Origin: Stercorarius parasiticus
Lineage: Eukaryota; Chordata; Aves; Charadriiformes; Stercorariidae
DNA length: 64,000 nucleotides
Direction: 5' to 3'
Assembly: GCA_013396915.1 (NCBI GenBank)
Contig: VWZL01000110.1
Coordinates: 1 to 64,000 of the forward strand
The stretch's first letter is position 1, and each line of letters starts with the position of its first letter. The notes below the pieces were generated by a model. It did no database searches, was not told where the DNA came from, and saw only the letters and a program-made list of their open reading frames with translations. This document shows, piece after piece, positions 13,487-25,051 of this stretch. The position numbers were made by a program, and so were the translations under genes.

Positions 13487-13546
13487 TCTAATATACTGTC
13501 TTTTTTTTCTCTCTCCCTCTTTCTTCTTTCTGTTTTTCTTCTACAG
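13487..13546 (+). promoter_or_regulatory. PCDH9: Splice acceptor of the PCDH9 terminal exon
   Basis: A pyrimidine-rich tract spans roughly 13498-13544 (T8, CTCTCTCCCTCTTTCTTCTTT-type sequence) and ends in CTACAG with AG at 13545-13546. CTAAT at 13488-13492, with candidate branch A at 13491, sits about 55 nt upstream of the junction, in the normal range. The acceptor opens a frame in which two bases (AT) complete a split codon before the [14 protein letters not shown] residues. Confidence 0.85.
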
Positions 13547-13920
13547 ATGGGCCTCTTGGACCACGAGGATTAGCTGAAGCTACAGAGATGTGTACTCAAG
13601 AATGCTTGGTTTTGGGTCACTCAGACAACTGTTGGATGCCTCCCAGCTTGGGCCCATACCAACAGCCCAAGTCTCCTCTCTCCACCTTTGCACCTCAGAA
13701 AGAATGGGTTAAGAAGGACAAACTAGTTAATGGACACACATTGACCAGGACCTGGAAAGAAGATAGCAACAGAAACCAGTTCAGTGACCGAAAGCAGTAT
13801 GGTTCCAGTGAAGGCCATTTCAACACTGGCAACCACATGACTGACATTCCTCTGGCCAACTTGAAGTCTTATAAACAGGCCTCAGGAGCTGTTGAGAGTC
13901 CAAAGGAGCACCAGCTATAA
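13547..13920 (+). CDS. PCDH9: Protocadherin-9, C-terminal cytoplasmic tail (terminal coding exon)
   Basis: PCDH9 is a delta-1 protocadherin, a single-pass neuronal cell-adhesion protein of about 1,200 residues. This exon supplies only the end of its cytoplasmic domain: 123 complete codons plus TAA at 13918-13920. The first two bases (AT) finish a codon begun in the previous exon. Recognised sequence includes [20 protein letters not shown], then [40 protein letters not shown] and the end ESPKEHQL, which matches my memory of the vertebrate PCDH9 long isoform. The related PCDH11 tail ends differently (...EEHPL). The Cys-rich CTQEC...HSDNCWMPP block resembles a conserved motif of delta-1 tails. 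The PP1-binding RRVTF motif of this subfamily is not in this exon. The extracellular cadherin repeats and membrane segment must lie upstream of the window. The C-terminus has no classical PDZ ligand. Confidence 0.93.
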
Positions 13921-15850
13921 GAAATGGTTACTTTGGACCAATGACTTTAGCCTACTTAGACTTGCTAATACTGTGTGTGTGTCAGAGCTTTATGTACTGG
14001 GTAGACCTCTAGAGCTATGCTTCACCTAGCAGGGATATGCATATCTTTATGTTAGCACCGTGGAAGGTATGATGTCCTGCAACATGAAAGAGTGTTTCTA
14101 CTAGTTGTGTGGTTTTGTTAAATAGACGTGATTAAAATCTGCAGAGATCTCTCCAGTTTGCAAATATCCTTTTTTGTTTGTTTGTTTGTTTTTTGACCCT
14201 GGACTGCTGCTATGAACAACAGAAGATGCATTTGGAGAGTGAGAGAGTGAGAAAGTTCAGTGGATTGCAATGATTGAAAGGCATATCCAGTTAGAAAATT
14301 GTGCTTTTGTTGTCATTGATCTATGCTGGGACTGTTGTACTTGAGATCACATTGCAAACAAAACAACTGAAACTGTAAACATTAAACCTATTGTGCTATT
14401 AACAACGTTAGTGGACACTTATAAGTCAATCAGTGTTCAAATACTTGTAAATAGAAACAATTATTACTTACAATTTTTGTGTACTTAAAACATTCACTTG
14501 AAAAGATACTGTAGCATATATCTGTGCTTCACAGTTGCTTTTTACTCTTCTCCATTTGCTTCCTGTTGTTTTGCTTTTATTTTCAGTGATGGTGTTTCTG
14601 TGTTAGTAGTCTGTCTGACACACAATGTTCCAAGGAAATCAAAACTCTTGTGTTAAAAGTGAAAAAGGAGTGATGGGGTGGGAGGGAAGTTTCGTTGTAG
14701 AAAGAAAAAAAAAAAGATTTTTCTTTCTATGTAGTAGCAAATGATGACAACATTCAGGTAGAATTTCTTCTCTTTTTTTCTTTTTTTTTTTTAATATTAA
14801 GAAATTAAAGGACTTGTGTAAGGGCTTAAAAATTTAGCAATCTTTATTTAAACTTCCATTATGTTTCATAAAATAGGGAAACTGCACAACAAAAGAAGGA
14901 TATTTAAATTTGTGGTGGTGGGTGAAAGGAAAAGCTGTTCATTTGGATTTCTTGATCAAATTAGCTGCAGTGTGTCATTTAACGAGTGATAGCTGACATT
15001 GATCTCAGCTGGAATATATGGAGGAAATTCTACAGGAGCAAAATACAATCATATTTTTCCAATTGGGCAGGTGTGTGTCTATACCTAAGACAGTTTGTAT
15101 TGCTGAAACAGCAGCATTTGTGTTGATCTTCATCTGCGTTAATGTTGTAGTAACACAAGTGTTTTTAGACCATAGCCACAGAATATTTAATGTGTTGTGC
15201 CTTCATGATGTAGCAGAGCATTCTCCTGGTAGGCTAGTTGGGGGAACTAAAGGGTTAAATCCCTAATTATTGCTGTTTAACTGTTTGTTATCATAGTTGG
15301 TCAATGCCTGGCAGGTACCAGTATCATGTCACCTCAGTCAAACCAGCAGAGTGACTCCTAATGTTAGTAAGATCTAAGTTGCACGCAGAGCAAATCCAAA
15401 TCCAAACATTTTTAGATGGTTTTTGTTAAGGCATGACAGATGATTTACACAAATAAATAGCATGCAAAAAAAAAAAAAGAAAAAAAAAAGTCCTTACAGA
15501 AAAAAGCAAGTTACTTATGCCACAGTGAAACATCAGTCTTAAAGTAACAAATTTAGCTAATCTGAAGGTGATTTTATTCTTACCAAAAACACAAACTTTT
15601 TTTTCTTTATTCTTTTGTATATAGCAGTTCGCTTTTTTTTTGTTTGTTTGGTTTTTTTCCCCCTCCACAGTATAAAAGGCATTAAAATGGGATAGGGGTG
15701 CATTGCTTATTGCAGTACTTATGTCAGTTTGTGAGGGGTGTTTGATGACTTTGACAGAATAAATATCTAACCAGTTATCCTTGTTACTGCTTTGCCAGCT
15801 CAACGTTATTTAGTTATTCAGCTCTTGCAATAAATGTTCTGAATTCCTGA
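13921..15850 (+). other. PCDH9: PCDH9 3' untranslated region (proximal form)
   Basis: About 1.9 kb runs from the TAA stop to the probable cleavage site just past the AATAAA at 15829. It is AT-rich with T- and A-runs near 14168, 14700, 14775, 15466 and 15600. It contains a Pumilio-type TGTAAATA at 14446-14453. Other AATAAA hexamers lie near 15450 and 15755, but they lack as clear a GT-rich downstream element. No repeat element is recognised inside it. The longest open frames here (82 codons + strand at 15018, 125 codons - strand at 15426-15803) look like chance. Confidence 0.65.
15829..15834 (+). terminator. PCDH9: Poly(A) signal AATAAA with GT-rich downstream element
   Basis: CTTGCAATAAATG carries the canonical hexamer. 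It is followed 15-30 nt later by TGATTGTGTTGTGTTAG, a textbook GU-rich downstream element. This is the best-formed poly(A) site after the PCDH9 stop codon. Confidence 0.7.
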
Positions 15851-16046
15851 TTGTGTTGTGTTAGTTCTTGGGCAGATGCCTAAGGGACTTTATTCCAGTT
15901 AATTTATCTTTCTTTTTGTTGTCATTGGTTGGTTTGTTTCATTGTTTCATTCTGAATTTCCAGTTATTTTTCTAAGCATATCATGGTCCATTTGGTTCAT
16001 ATAGATATGTATAAGAACGGAATATACAACAAATAATAAATCCTGA

Positions 16047-16153
16047 GGGCTACATTCTGTCATTCCTACGGAGAGTAGGAACTTTTTCAAAAGGATTTAT
16101 TTGAATTAGGTAAAGTGTTACTTACCCAGCTTAAAGGTGACAGAATCTAGCCC
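16047..16153. repeat. Palindromic MITE-like short element
   Basis: GGGCTACATTCTGTCA (16047-16062) and TGACAGAATCTAGCCC (16138-16153) are inverted repeats matching at 15 of 16 bases and closing a 107-bp unit. The GGGC...ATTCTG...CAGAAT...GCCC ends are typical of old palindromic interspersed repeats common in turtle, crocodile and bird DNA. No protein is encoded, and the family name is not known to me. It sits about 200 bp past the proximal PCDH9 poly(A) site. Confidence 0.6.
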
Positions 16154-18780
16154 AGATTTGTTAGGCATACTTAAGCACATGTAATAAGCAACCTTGCATG
16201 AGTCTTTGTAATAGTACAGTGGTAGCATATAGAAAAACCAGCACTTACCACACCTCAGTCTTTCTTTTGAGAGAAGAGTAAAGTCATATCAAAATATGGT
16301 AAATACTTTCTTATGAGGAAAATTTGTGTGGTTATATAACCACTTTTGTTGCAGCACAGTAAAAAAAAAAAAAGAAAAAAGGAAAAAAGAAAAAAAAAGC
16401 CCAGAAACCTTGAAAAAGATATATCAATTAAAGTAACCTATTTTTGAGGAAGCTGAGTTTTAATGCAGTGGTGCCCTGAGTTCTATATTAAAACCAGAAA
16501 TACAATAAGTAATAATTAATTAGAAATATTAATTAAGAAAACCCATATAGCACCAACTATTTTAAATTATAAGTGCCTTTTTAAACAGAATATATTTGAA
16601 AAAAAATTCTATGAAGGACAGGAATTAAATGATGTGACTATTGCTACAGAAAGAGAACTATATTCTATTCCAACTTTTAATACTGTGTGCTGCCATCAAA
16701 CTGTGTAGGAGGAGCACAAAAAAGTATGATTTAAATTTCTGGCAGGTGAAAATATTCTCATCTCATTTTGTGAAATTTTATTTTATGTAATTTTAGTTTA
16801 TGAAGGCCTTACCCAGCTTTGAAATAATTATTTAAAAAAAAAAGATAGGAAAGAAAGAAAGAAGAGAGAGAGATAAAGAAGGAAGGAAAGAAATATCTGC
16901 AGCACTGAGAACTGTATCTTAACCCCATTTAAGACACAGGAAAGTTTCCCAGAGATTTCCACGGAATCTGGATTTGGCCCTAAACACGTATTCAGCAAGT
17001 GTCTATTCCATCCCAACTGTTTGGTTTGCTCAATCAGTAGTACTGGTACTGTGGTCTAAAACTCAGAAATTAAGGAAAACAAAGAAAGAAGATTAAATCC
17101 TGACAGTGATTTGTGAATTCAGTGATGTGTCAGATGAGGAACTTTAAAAAAAAAAAAATCAAAAATCCCACTGCACAGAGTGAGAAGGCAGCTGAATATT
17201 GGTGACTATTCAAGCTTACTAGCTTTGAGGTTAAACATGAAATTATTGGTAAGCTGGCATGATATGGATGCCTCTTTGATGCCAGTTCTAGCTTTTTTCC
17301 TTCAGCTAGGAACATTCGGTTCCATTTATTTATTTCTTAATGCACGCATTTGAAGAACTGCTAAAAATATAAACCAAAGGTTTCTTCAATAGTCCTTCAT
17401 TTTTACTGTCACTGACCAAAGCCCTGTGTCAAAATAGAAAATGGAAAGCATGCATAGATATAGTCATTTGGTCTTACTTAATCCTATGCTGTGCCATCTC
17501 TTACTAAAGACAGAACAGTCAGGGCCTCTTTCCCAAGGAACTGTCTGAAGGCAGACAAAGAAATACATGGAGCAGAATTAAGGAGGATGCAGAAATATAC
17601 ATCAATTTGAACAAATAGGTATGAAGAAAATTATATCCACATTACTTGCTTAATGTGATTATTACTTGTTAGCAAGTTTTTAATAAAAATCATGATCAGG
17701 AAGAATTTTAAGGACTCAAGCACAGAGTAGACCAAACTCTAATGGAGAAACTCAGGAAGCTCTGGATATATAAGTAGCATAAAAGTGGGAAATGCATATC
17801 TGTGTGAGAAGACAGGAGGGATAAAGACTAATGTAGCTGACATGAGAAAAAAAAGAAATCAGGAAAAGAGGATCACAACAGCAATCAGGGGTTCAACTTC
17901 GGGATGTTTTGAACAAAGGGAGGCGCTAGCAACTTTAACAAAAGAGAAGGACATGGTGAGAATCATGGGACCCAGCAATAGGTGATGTCATGGTATCCAT
18001 GGGACTCACGACATGACAAAAGGCTTCGGGATAGGGTCTAATAGCCTTAGGCAGTAGCGTCTGATAACTCAAAATAGGTTACAAAAGCATTCCTACCGGT
18101 ATGAGAGCACAGCAGTGGTGTGTTATCCAGTTCAGACAGAAGAACTAGTAGTCTGTGATGACTGATTTCCTTATGGCCACAAAATATGTACCTGATTCAG
18201 CTGATGAAACATTTTTATGGCATGTATCCTTGCCACAATGTATAATAAGCCTACAGCACATGTGCTCACATGTGCCAACTCAGACAGCAAAAGCAACTGG
18301 GTACTTATGGCATTGTCTCTGAATGCTGAGTTCTTTCCTGTTTAACGCACTTCTTCAGCAGAACTGTGTTCCGAAGTCTTAACTTTATTTAGTTTATATG
18401 CGTGCAGTCCTTGCTGCTGTGATGAAACACTTCAAAATGGAAACCAATTCTAGAGCAAAGCAAGGTATTTTAGTGTACAGAAAACATGATACAATATCAC
18501 CCAGAGGTGTGAATCAGCTCAATATATCATGGACAGTTAAGCTCTAACTCAATTAATATTAGTTTTATTAACTTTCACTGCTGGTCACCTTAGTGGACAC
18601 ATCCATCGAATGTAATTACGCCATAATGCAGAACGCTTCCTTTTAAAATTACAAGATAGCTTTCTCTGAAATATAATACCTAATATAATACAGCTGCTTA
18701 TATTATAAACTTCTTTTCTTGTGAGAAGCCGTTATAAACTTCGTTTTCAACCAGTTGAGCATAGTGAGATTATAACATAG

Positions 18781-18840
18781 AGGGCCAGATTCTGATCCTT
18801 CAGGCTTTTTTGAACCTCTTACAAAGAAAAATATCAGGAC
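18781..18840. repeat. Partial palindromic interspersed repeat (one arm)
   Basis: AGGGCCAGATTCTGATCC at 18781-18798 reproduces the terminal arm of an old sauropsid palindromic repeat family. The partner arm is not found nearby, so this is a truncated or heavily decayed copy. Confidence 0.4.
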
Positions 18841-18981
18841 TCCTCCCATATTAGTACTTCAGTATGCAGTGGACTAGCAAATGTTTGAGAAGAAGGAAAT
18901 TTGTAATTTCCAAGGTTTTAAAACACCATGTAGTTTATTTATAAACTTGAATTAATGCTAACGAATGCAGAACTAGAAGCT

Positions 18982-19010
18982 CTTTTTTTTTTTTTTTNTT
19001 TTTTTTTTTT
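18982..19010. repeat. Poly(T) run containing an assembly N
   Basis: A run of T bases is interrupted by a single N at 18998. The true length is therefore uncertain, probably because of homopolymer sequencing difficulty. Confidence 0.9.
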
Positions 19011-19560
19011 GACTGATATAGGCACATCACTTCACTGGACACTAATAGAACTTATGTGCTGATGTGTATCCTCATCCTGCCAAATATTGTGCAGCTCTTT
19101 TGAGACACTGAATGCACCGAATTTCTTTAGAACACAGCAGTAAGCATACTCTTGTAGGAGAAGCTCAGCATTTCACAGAACTGAGTCCACAATGAGAAGA
19201 ATATCACAGACATGCACGTCATATGCTAAATTTTGAAGCAAGAATGCTTTCTCTAACTGCAGCATCTCCTGACTCTAACTACAGCTTTAAGTTTTTACTG
19301 CTACCTAATTGTACAATAGAAAAAGTATGTCTTTAACTACCAGAAAGGATCTCAAATTCTCACTGTATATTATGAAAAGGAAGAACTGAAAGAAAGTAAT
19401 ATCCCTCATTTTCAAAAATAAGTGTTTTTTTGGTTTTGTTTTTGTTTTTACCACAGCCATTCTTAAATCCACCTGTCGTGCCTAGGTATTGCAACACATT
19501 CTAATATTGCATGGCATGTAAATAGATATCTTAATTACTCATAATGATATGATTATATAC

Positions 19561-19590
19561 ACATATATATATATAGATTATATATATATA
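19561..19590. repeat. TA microsatellite
   Basis: ACATATATATATATAGATTA is followed by TATATATATA. It is a short AT dinucleotide repeat with two interruptions. Confidence 0.85.
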
Positions 19591-19737
19591 CTTAAATATT
19601 ATCAATCACATAATTACTCAGTATTATTTAATGGAATTTTGGGACTATGGATTTTGTTGTTTGATGTACTTTAAACTGTATGAAGCAGCATATTCTTAAG
19701 ACTACCCTCACCAATGCTTTTGATTATTTATTCATTA

Positions 19738-19743
19738 AATAAA
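19738..19743 (+). terminator. Candidate distal poly(A) signal
   Basis: AATAAA lies in TTCATTAAATAAAGTGC, followed by T/GT-rich sequence (CTTTTGCTTG, CCTGTTTGT). It could serve a long PCDH9 3' UTR isoform 5.8 kb past the stop codon, but hexamers are frequent in AT-rich DNA. Confidence 0.3.
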
Positions 19744-22700
19744 GTGCTTTCTTTTGCTTGTTATAATCCTGTTTGTACAACCATGTGATAATGTTAAAAT
19801 GGGTAAGTACTGTACGGGAATTATAACTGTTTATTTTCTTGTCTAAATATATACCTATAACAAAATTTATTAGTGATCTGAGTTTTAAGAATGTGTCTTT
19901 TTATGTGTTTACTATCTCCTTGTACACTGTCCAAATTTAAAGGAAAGCTGAGATAACATTTCTTCATGCAACTCTGAATGACCCAATGGCTTTTATATGT
20001 CTTTTTGCCTTTATTCACAATTGAAATTGGGATGAGATCTGTACTTTAAATCAGCCATAAAATAAATGCATAATACAGTATTTAGGGCTTGCTTAGTGTA
20101 GCTATCATAAGCAAACCTGCATTCTTCATTTCGCTGGTAAAGATATATTAAGTTTCAGATGGGAGAGGGAGAGACTCTATACTCAGAGGATAGTATTTAG
20201 AACAGCTGATTTAACAGCTGTTTTGTAGAAAGGATCAACTAGAATGTTTGAGGAGCTAAAACACTGATTGTTGATAAAACCGGTAACTGTTGTTGGTAAG
20301 CCTTAGTTGTATCGAAGTCAATGGGAATTTTATTTCAAAAAGCCAGCATTTCACCAGTATTTAAATGTGTATTTGTTCAAAAGAAACTCATCTTCTGCTT
20401 TCCTTTCACTCACTTCAATATTCCATAGAAAGATTCTTTCCTTCCCTTCCATGACACCTTATTGCCTTGGGTGTTTTCTGAAGAGGTAAGTGCTGCAGTG
20501 CCATAAAATGGTAGACTGAACTTGAGATAGTTGAGAGTTCCTACTGCCTACCCAAATTGGACAGTTCTTTTAAGTTCCTTGGGCACTATTTCCACCAGCC
20601 ATTTCTTAAGGCATCCTCCTAGAATTTGCTTTTTCTTTCTTCACTTGAAAACCCACCTGTACTCCTCAAAGATTTCAACATTAAGCTGAATCTGTTGCTA
20701 TGTTATATTTACCTGTACCACATCCTTCCCAGGGTATAGAGAGGTATTTTCTGTTTCTTTTCAAATAGGGAATTGAAAGTTGGATCTGTGTGGTGTTGCA
20801 GCTATGCAGACATTTTTGACATCTTGTCACATGGGTGCTCATAGAAAAGAAGGCTGTTGACCTCATTGCTTTCACAATGGAGAACAGGAGAGAGAATGTA
20901 GCAGCAAGATGGGAGAAGGAGGTGATAGCAGAAGGCTGCATGTGTTAGGGAAGAAGTAAACTATGACAGCTTGAATTTGATGAAGAAAATTATTAAGGCC
21001 CTTAAAAATGTGTTCTAAGTCTTCATATCTCTGTAACACTGTAAAAAATGATCCTCCTATCTGTATAGGTTTGTGTAAATACCGCACTTTTAACACTATT
21101 TTCTTGTTCAAAAGGGGTATCCAGAATTATGGCAAGGCTGTACCATTCTTATGCTGAATTTCTTCCATTTGGTATACCCATTCCTTCTAAGAAATGTTAA
21201 TTTTTTTTGAGACATTGCTCTTCTGCCTGCCATATGTATATAGAGACCAGAAACAATACCACGTGATTTCAGTAACTGAGCAGGGAGCTTGACTAGTGAA
21301 TTTTTAATATCAAATGCTTATAAAATCATTAACTATAGATAGCTTGCAAATAATCCATAGGCATAAATGAATAAGAAATTGTCAGTTACCAATTTGCAAA
21401 GAGAAAAAAAAGAAAAGGCACTACACAAAGGATTACACTCTGATAAAAAATTCAGACACTTCTACCTACACCCCTGCAAAAGGGCACAGATGATAAAGAT
21501 ACAGGTTTAATACTGTAAAGTGATCAGTGGGTTTCTTTTCACATGCAACATTCTGCAAGTTCTGGGTTGTGAAGATATTTGTGTTTTCATCTGATATTTG
21601 AATTAATTCATTGTGAGATTAAAGAACTTCAGTCATTAAACCCAAAAATCCAATATCACATTAATAGAAATTCTGTTGCAAGTGACTATTTAATCATTAT
21701 ATAACAAGCACTATATCCTTCTTCGTACTGGGTAAGGAGATTCTTTAAAGAGAGTATTCTTCAGGTTTATATATGTTACTTTGTAGTTTCTAGAATGCAA
21801 GTTTATAGTTTGTTTTCTTTTGGGAGGATAAAGTTTGAATTCTGTTTACAGTGTTTGTACTTTTGATTTTATTTTGGTTTTTTTAGAATTTTTTTCCAGA
21901 GTGTTATCTACCACGGGGAATGGCATAGACCTGTGCTTTTACTGCATGATCCTGTACTCCTAGGACACTTAAGCTATCTTCAATAGGAAGTTGCTTCTAC
22001 ATTATTGATAAAGACCATGCATAATTACTGTCCACCATGTGGTGTTAAGCCCCCAAGAGAAAAACAAAAAGGAAAAGAAAGCAGCCACATAAAGACAATT
22101 GTTTTATTCACACAAAAAAAAAACCCTGTACTGTGTTATGAAAGCAAAATTTACAATGGTCTATTAATTCAGCGAGAGCCACCTACTTACTGGTGCTGAC
22201 TGATTCAGCAACACACCATTTGTTTCCTTCTTTAGGAACAACACTGAATGAAATCGTGAACAGTTGTGCCTCATGAAGGGTCTAAACATCATTCTGAAAA
22301 TGACTTGAATCATGAGGAGCCTCTGTATATGTGGATTTGGGGGGAATACAAACTTAGCTAGGTCTCTGGCTCCTTAGTTTTAGGTGCATAGTAGAACAAC
22401 CTTTTAAAATAAGCTCAAGTTCCCTAACATGTAAACAACTGTGTTTGAAGATCTCCAGAAAGAAAGCTTTTATTCCCAAGTTTAGACACACTATCTCTCT
22501 GCTTTATGGAGAATCAGGGTGCAGAACCTATTCCAAACTTTGCAGCTGACAACTGTCTCTGGATACTTTACCATTGCAAATTATCCATCACTAATATTGA
22601 AAACCTGAAAACCTATAAGCAGAACAACAGTGAAAGAGAGACTGAAGCTAATACACGCACCCTCTGGTTAAACAAAAAAAAAAAAAGAAAGCAAACAAAC

Positions 22701-24720
22701 TTTGCAGAAGGATGAGGGAAAGATACATTCAGGATTTTTAAATGTTTTTTTTTTTTCTTTGTAAAACATGTAGCTGCAGGGAAGTCTATAGCTAATATTC
22801 ATTTTCTTTGGATGCCCTACCATATATGGTTCAATTACCATGCTAAAGGCTAAACTCAATAAACTTACAAGCTACACAAATATGCATTCAGTTAATATAT
22901 GGTTCTTGGATGGGAATTACAAAGAAATTTATTTTCTCTGCATTTTTAGAATATCAAATGCATGATTACTATTTATAATAAGCTTGCAGTCACAGACTCT
23001 GTAATTCTTTAGTCCTGAACAATTGCATAATTACTAATTCAACTACATTAGCATTGGGAGTAGACATGGAAAATTTCAAAAGGGATACTACTGATTTAAT
23101 GAGGTCTCAGTCTGTACATTTCCAAAATTACAGAAATTCCGTTTAATACCAATTGATGCTTTTGGGTATTTGAACCAATACATCAACCAACTGCCAACCA
23201 AAAGAAGCATTAAAAAATGAAAACAAACAGAAGAGAGAATTAAACTGCATTTTTCATGATATGCAGCCACCAAAATATTATTTTCTGACTAGTTTCCAAC
23301 AGTCTGTCTGTATTTACTATGGACTCATTGCTGCTCAATCTATTGAATACCTAAAGCTGCCATTTATGACAGTGTTTTTGTATTTTGAATGTTTATGGCA
23401 TTGTGATTACGCTAGAATAAACATGACAATAAGCCATGGACACAGAGGAGCTATTCTGAATTCATTGGCCTTCTCTTGCATTTGCCACCTCTTTTTTTGT
23501 GTGATAGGCAGCAGCTGATCGGATCCTGAGGTTGTGGAGCTGGTATTTTTCCAAAAGTAAACAGTTGACAGCTCTGCCTAGAGAGGAATTTGTAAAATTT
23601 TGTGAAACCACGTTTTTTCTTGAAGGTGTCTTTATTCTGCAAAGGTTCCTGTATTAGAAACTCCCTTTGATTTCAGTGGAGACGGATTAGCTCAAGCAGC
23701 AGTTTTCATGTCAGTGGTCATTACACCAAATAAGGATGAAAGGAAATGTCAATCAGAGACATCACAAAATCCTTAAACTCATATGTCCCCGATTAATCCT
23801 GCTGTGTAGCCGACAATTACTTTACATAGAGGAGTAAAGGGGAACAACAATCTTAACAGAAACATTCAGACTGCCTAAATTATAGCATGTAGTTGCAGAT
23901 CTACCACACAGCACCCAACTGTATGTCAGCACTAGCTCTTCCCATCGGCACTAAAAATAATAGTTGACCTCCATCAGTTTAAATGTTTTTTTAGTGCTCA
24001 CAGTGTAGGCTCTGCACATGTTCATAACTTCCTCATACATCTCTACCCATCAAGCTGCTCATGGACTTAGACAAATGCTGGCTTCATGGATGTGTTCACT
24101 GGCTTAAATCAATAAGATTCTTATCCTCAAAACAGAACACTTGAGCCTGAATTATGGAGAATGGTAACAGCTAAATCACAACATTTGCCTTCCAGCCAAC
24201 AGACATTCTGATCAATCTAAGCACTATGAACTGAGTAAGAGTGTCTTCAGCTTGCTTTTTAGACCTGTCTAGGAACAAACACAGCTAATATGGGAGGCAG
24301 GAACCACCTACAACTTTCTTTAGCATTGCCTAGAAGTGTGATGTTATATTAGTCCCGAAATGGCAAGCCTACAATGGGCTATTTGTTACATGAGCTCCTA
24401 CTACAGAGGGCTGTAGTGCAGGTGGCAATGTGTCACGTGTGGGAGACCTTCCGTGATGTCTCCTAGCCCACCCTTGAATATCAACACAGCTGTGCCAAAG
24501 GGACGTTTCTACACTCCCACTACTGATGGGTCTCTCAGCACCTCCACTGCAACTACTGAGGGCAACTGGTCCCTTTAGACATCCTGGGAAAGCCCTATAA
24601 TCACTATCAAAAAGCTAGGATGAGCATAGGCAGATCGATATGTCTTCTTCAAGCCAGAGCACTCTACTTCCATGAGGAGTGTATATACTGCCACTAGACG
24701 TTGAAAAAAAAACCCCACAG

Positions 24721-25051
24721 TAGAATCACAGAATGGTTTGGGTTGGAAAGGACCTTAAAGATCATCTTGTTTCAAGCCCCCCTGCTATGCGCAATGACAT
24801 CTTCCACTAGACCAGGTTTCTCAAACCCCCATCCAGCCTGGTCTTGAACACCTCCATGGATGAAGCATCCACAATTTCTCTGGGCAACCTGTTCCAGTGT
24901 CTCACCACCACCACAGTAAACAATGTCTTCATAATATCTAAATTAAATCTCCCCTCTTTCAGTTTAAAACCATTACTCCTCATCCTATCACTACACTCCC
25001 TGATAAAGAGTCCCTCCCCATCTCTCCTATAGGCCCCCTTTAGGTACTGGA
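24721..25051 (-). mobile_element. CR1 LINE, 5'-truncated
   Basis: The block begins TAGAATCACAGAATGGTTTG and continues through antisense ORF2 C-terminal landmarks: GGAAAGGACCTTAAAGATCA near 24747, CCACTAGACCAGGTTTCTC near 24806, GGGCAACCTGTTCCAGTGTC near 24882 and ATAGGCCCCCTTTAGGTACT near 25030. Homology stops at about 25051. Only the last 330 bp of a CR1 are present, with no intact frame. Confidence 0.93.

Larger units (their letters stand above)
1..13546 (+). other. PCDH9: 3' part of the last PCDH9 intron
   Basis: This is inferred from the acceptor site at 13545-13546 of the PCDH9 terminal exon; the upstream exon lies outside the window. PCDH9 is known for introns of hundreds of kilobases, which fits 13.5 kb without any convincing exon. 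The stretch is AT-rich. Open frames are short (90 codons or fewer apart from one that crosses a CR1 at 2366-2716) and have no recognisable domains. Contents seen: a CR1 tail (1-15), a perfect hairpin (628-660), a truncated CR1 (2493-2911), an AT-rich microsatellite patch with a hairpin (4280-4440), an older CR1 scrap (5938-6030), a MIR-like SINE (10378-10560), an (AAAC)n-like stretch near 12150-12195 and a 20-bp palindrome (13277-13296). Nothing else is supported in the remaining stretches. An alternative PCDH9 exon hidden here cannot be excluded. Confidence 0.8.
15851..24720. other. Intergenic desert (or distal PCDH9 3' UTR as far as about 19.77 kb)
   Basis: No coding region is supported. 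Contents: the palindromic element at 16047, A-rich and purine-rich tracts near 16360-16400 and 16838-16895 (GAAA/GAGA runs), a half-copy of a palindromic element near 18781, a long T-run interrupted by N at 18998, a TA microsatellite at 19561-19590, a candidate distal AATAAA at 19738, and a somewhat less AT-rich block near 24350-24620 without recognisable content. Open frames are all under 90 codons and show no domain. Confidence 0.6.

Noticed and set aside
15426..15803. 125-codon - strand open frame
   Set aside because: It lies antisense within the PCDH9 3' UTR and includes poly(Phe)/poly(Lys) runs from A/T tracts.
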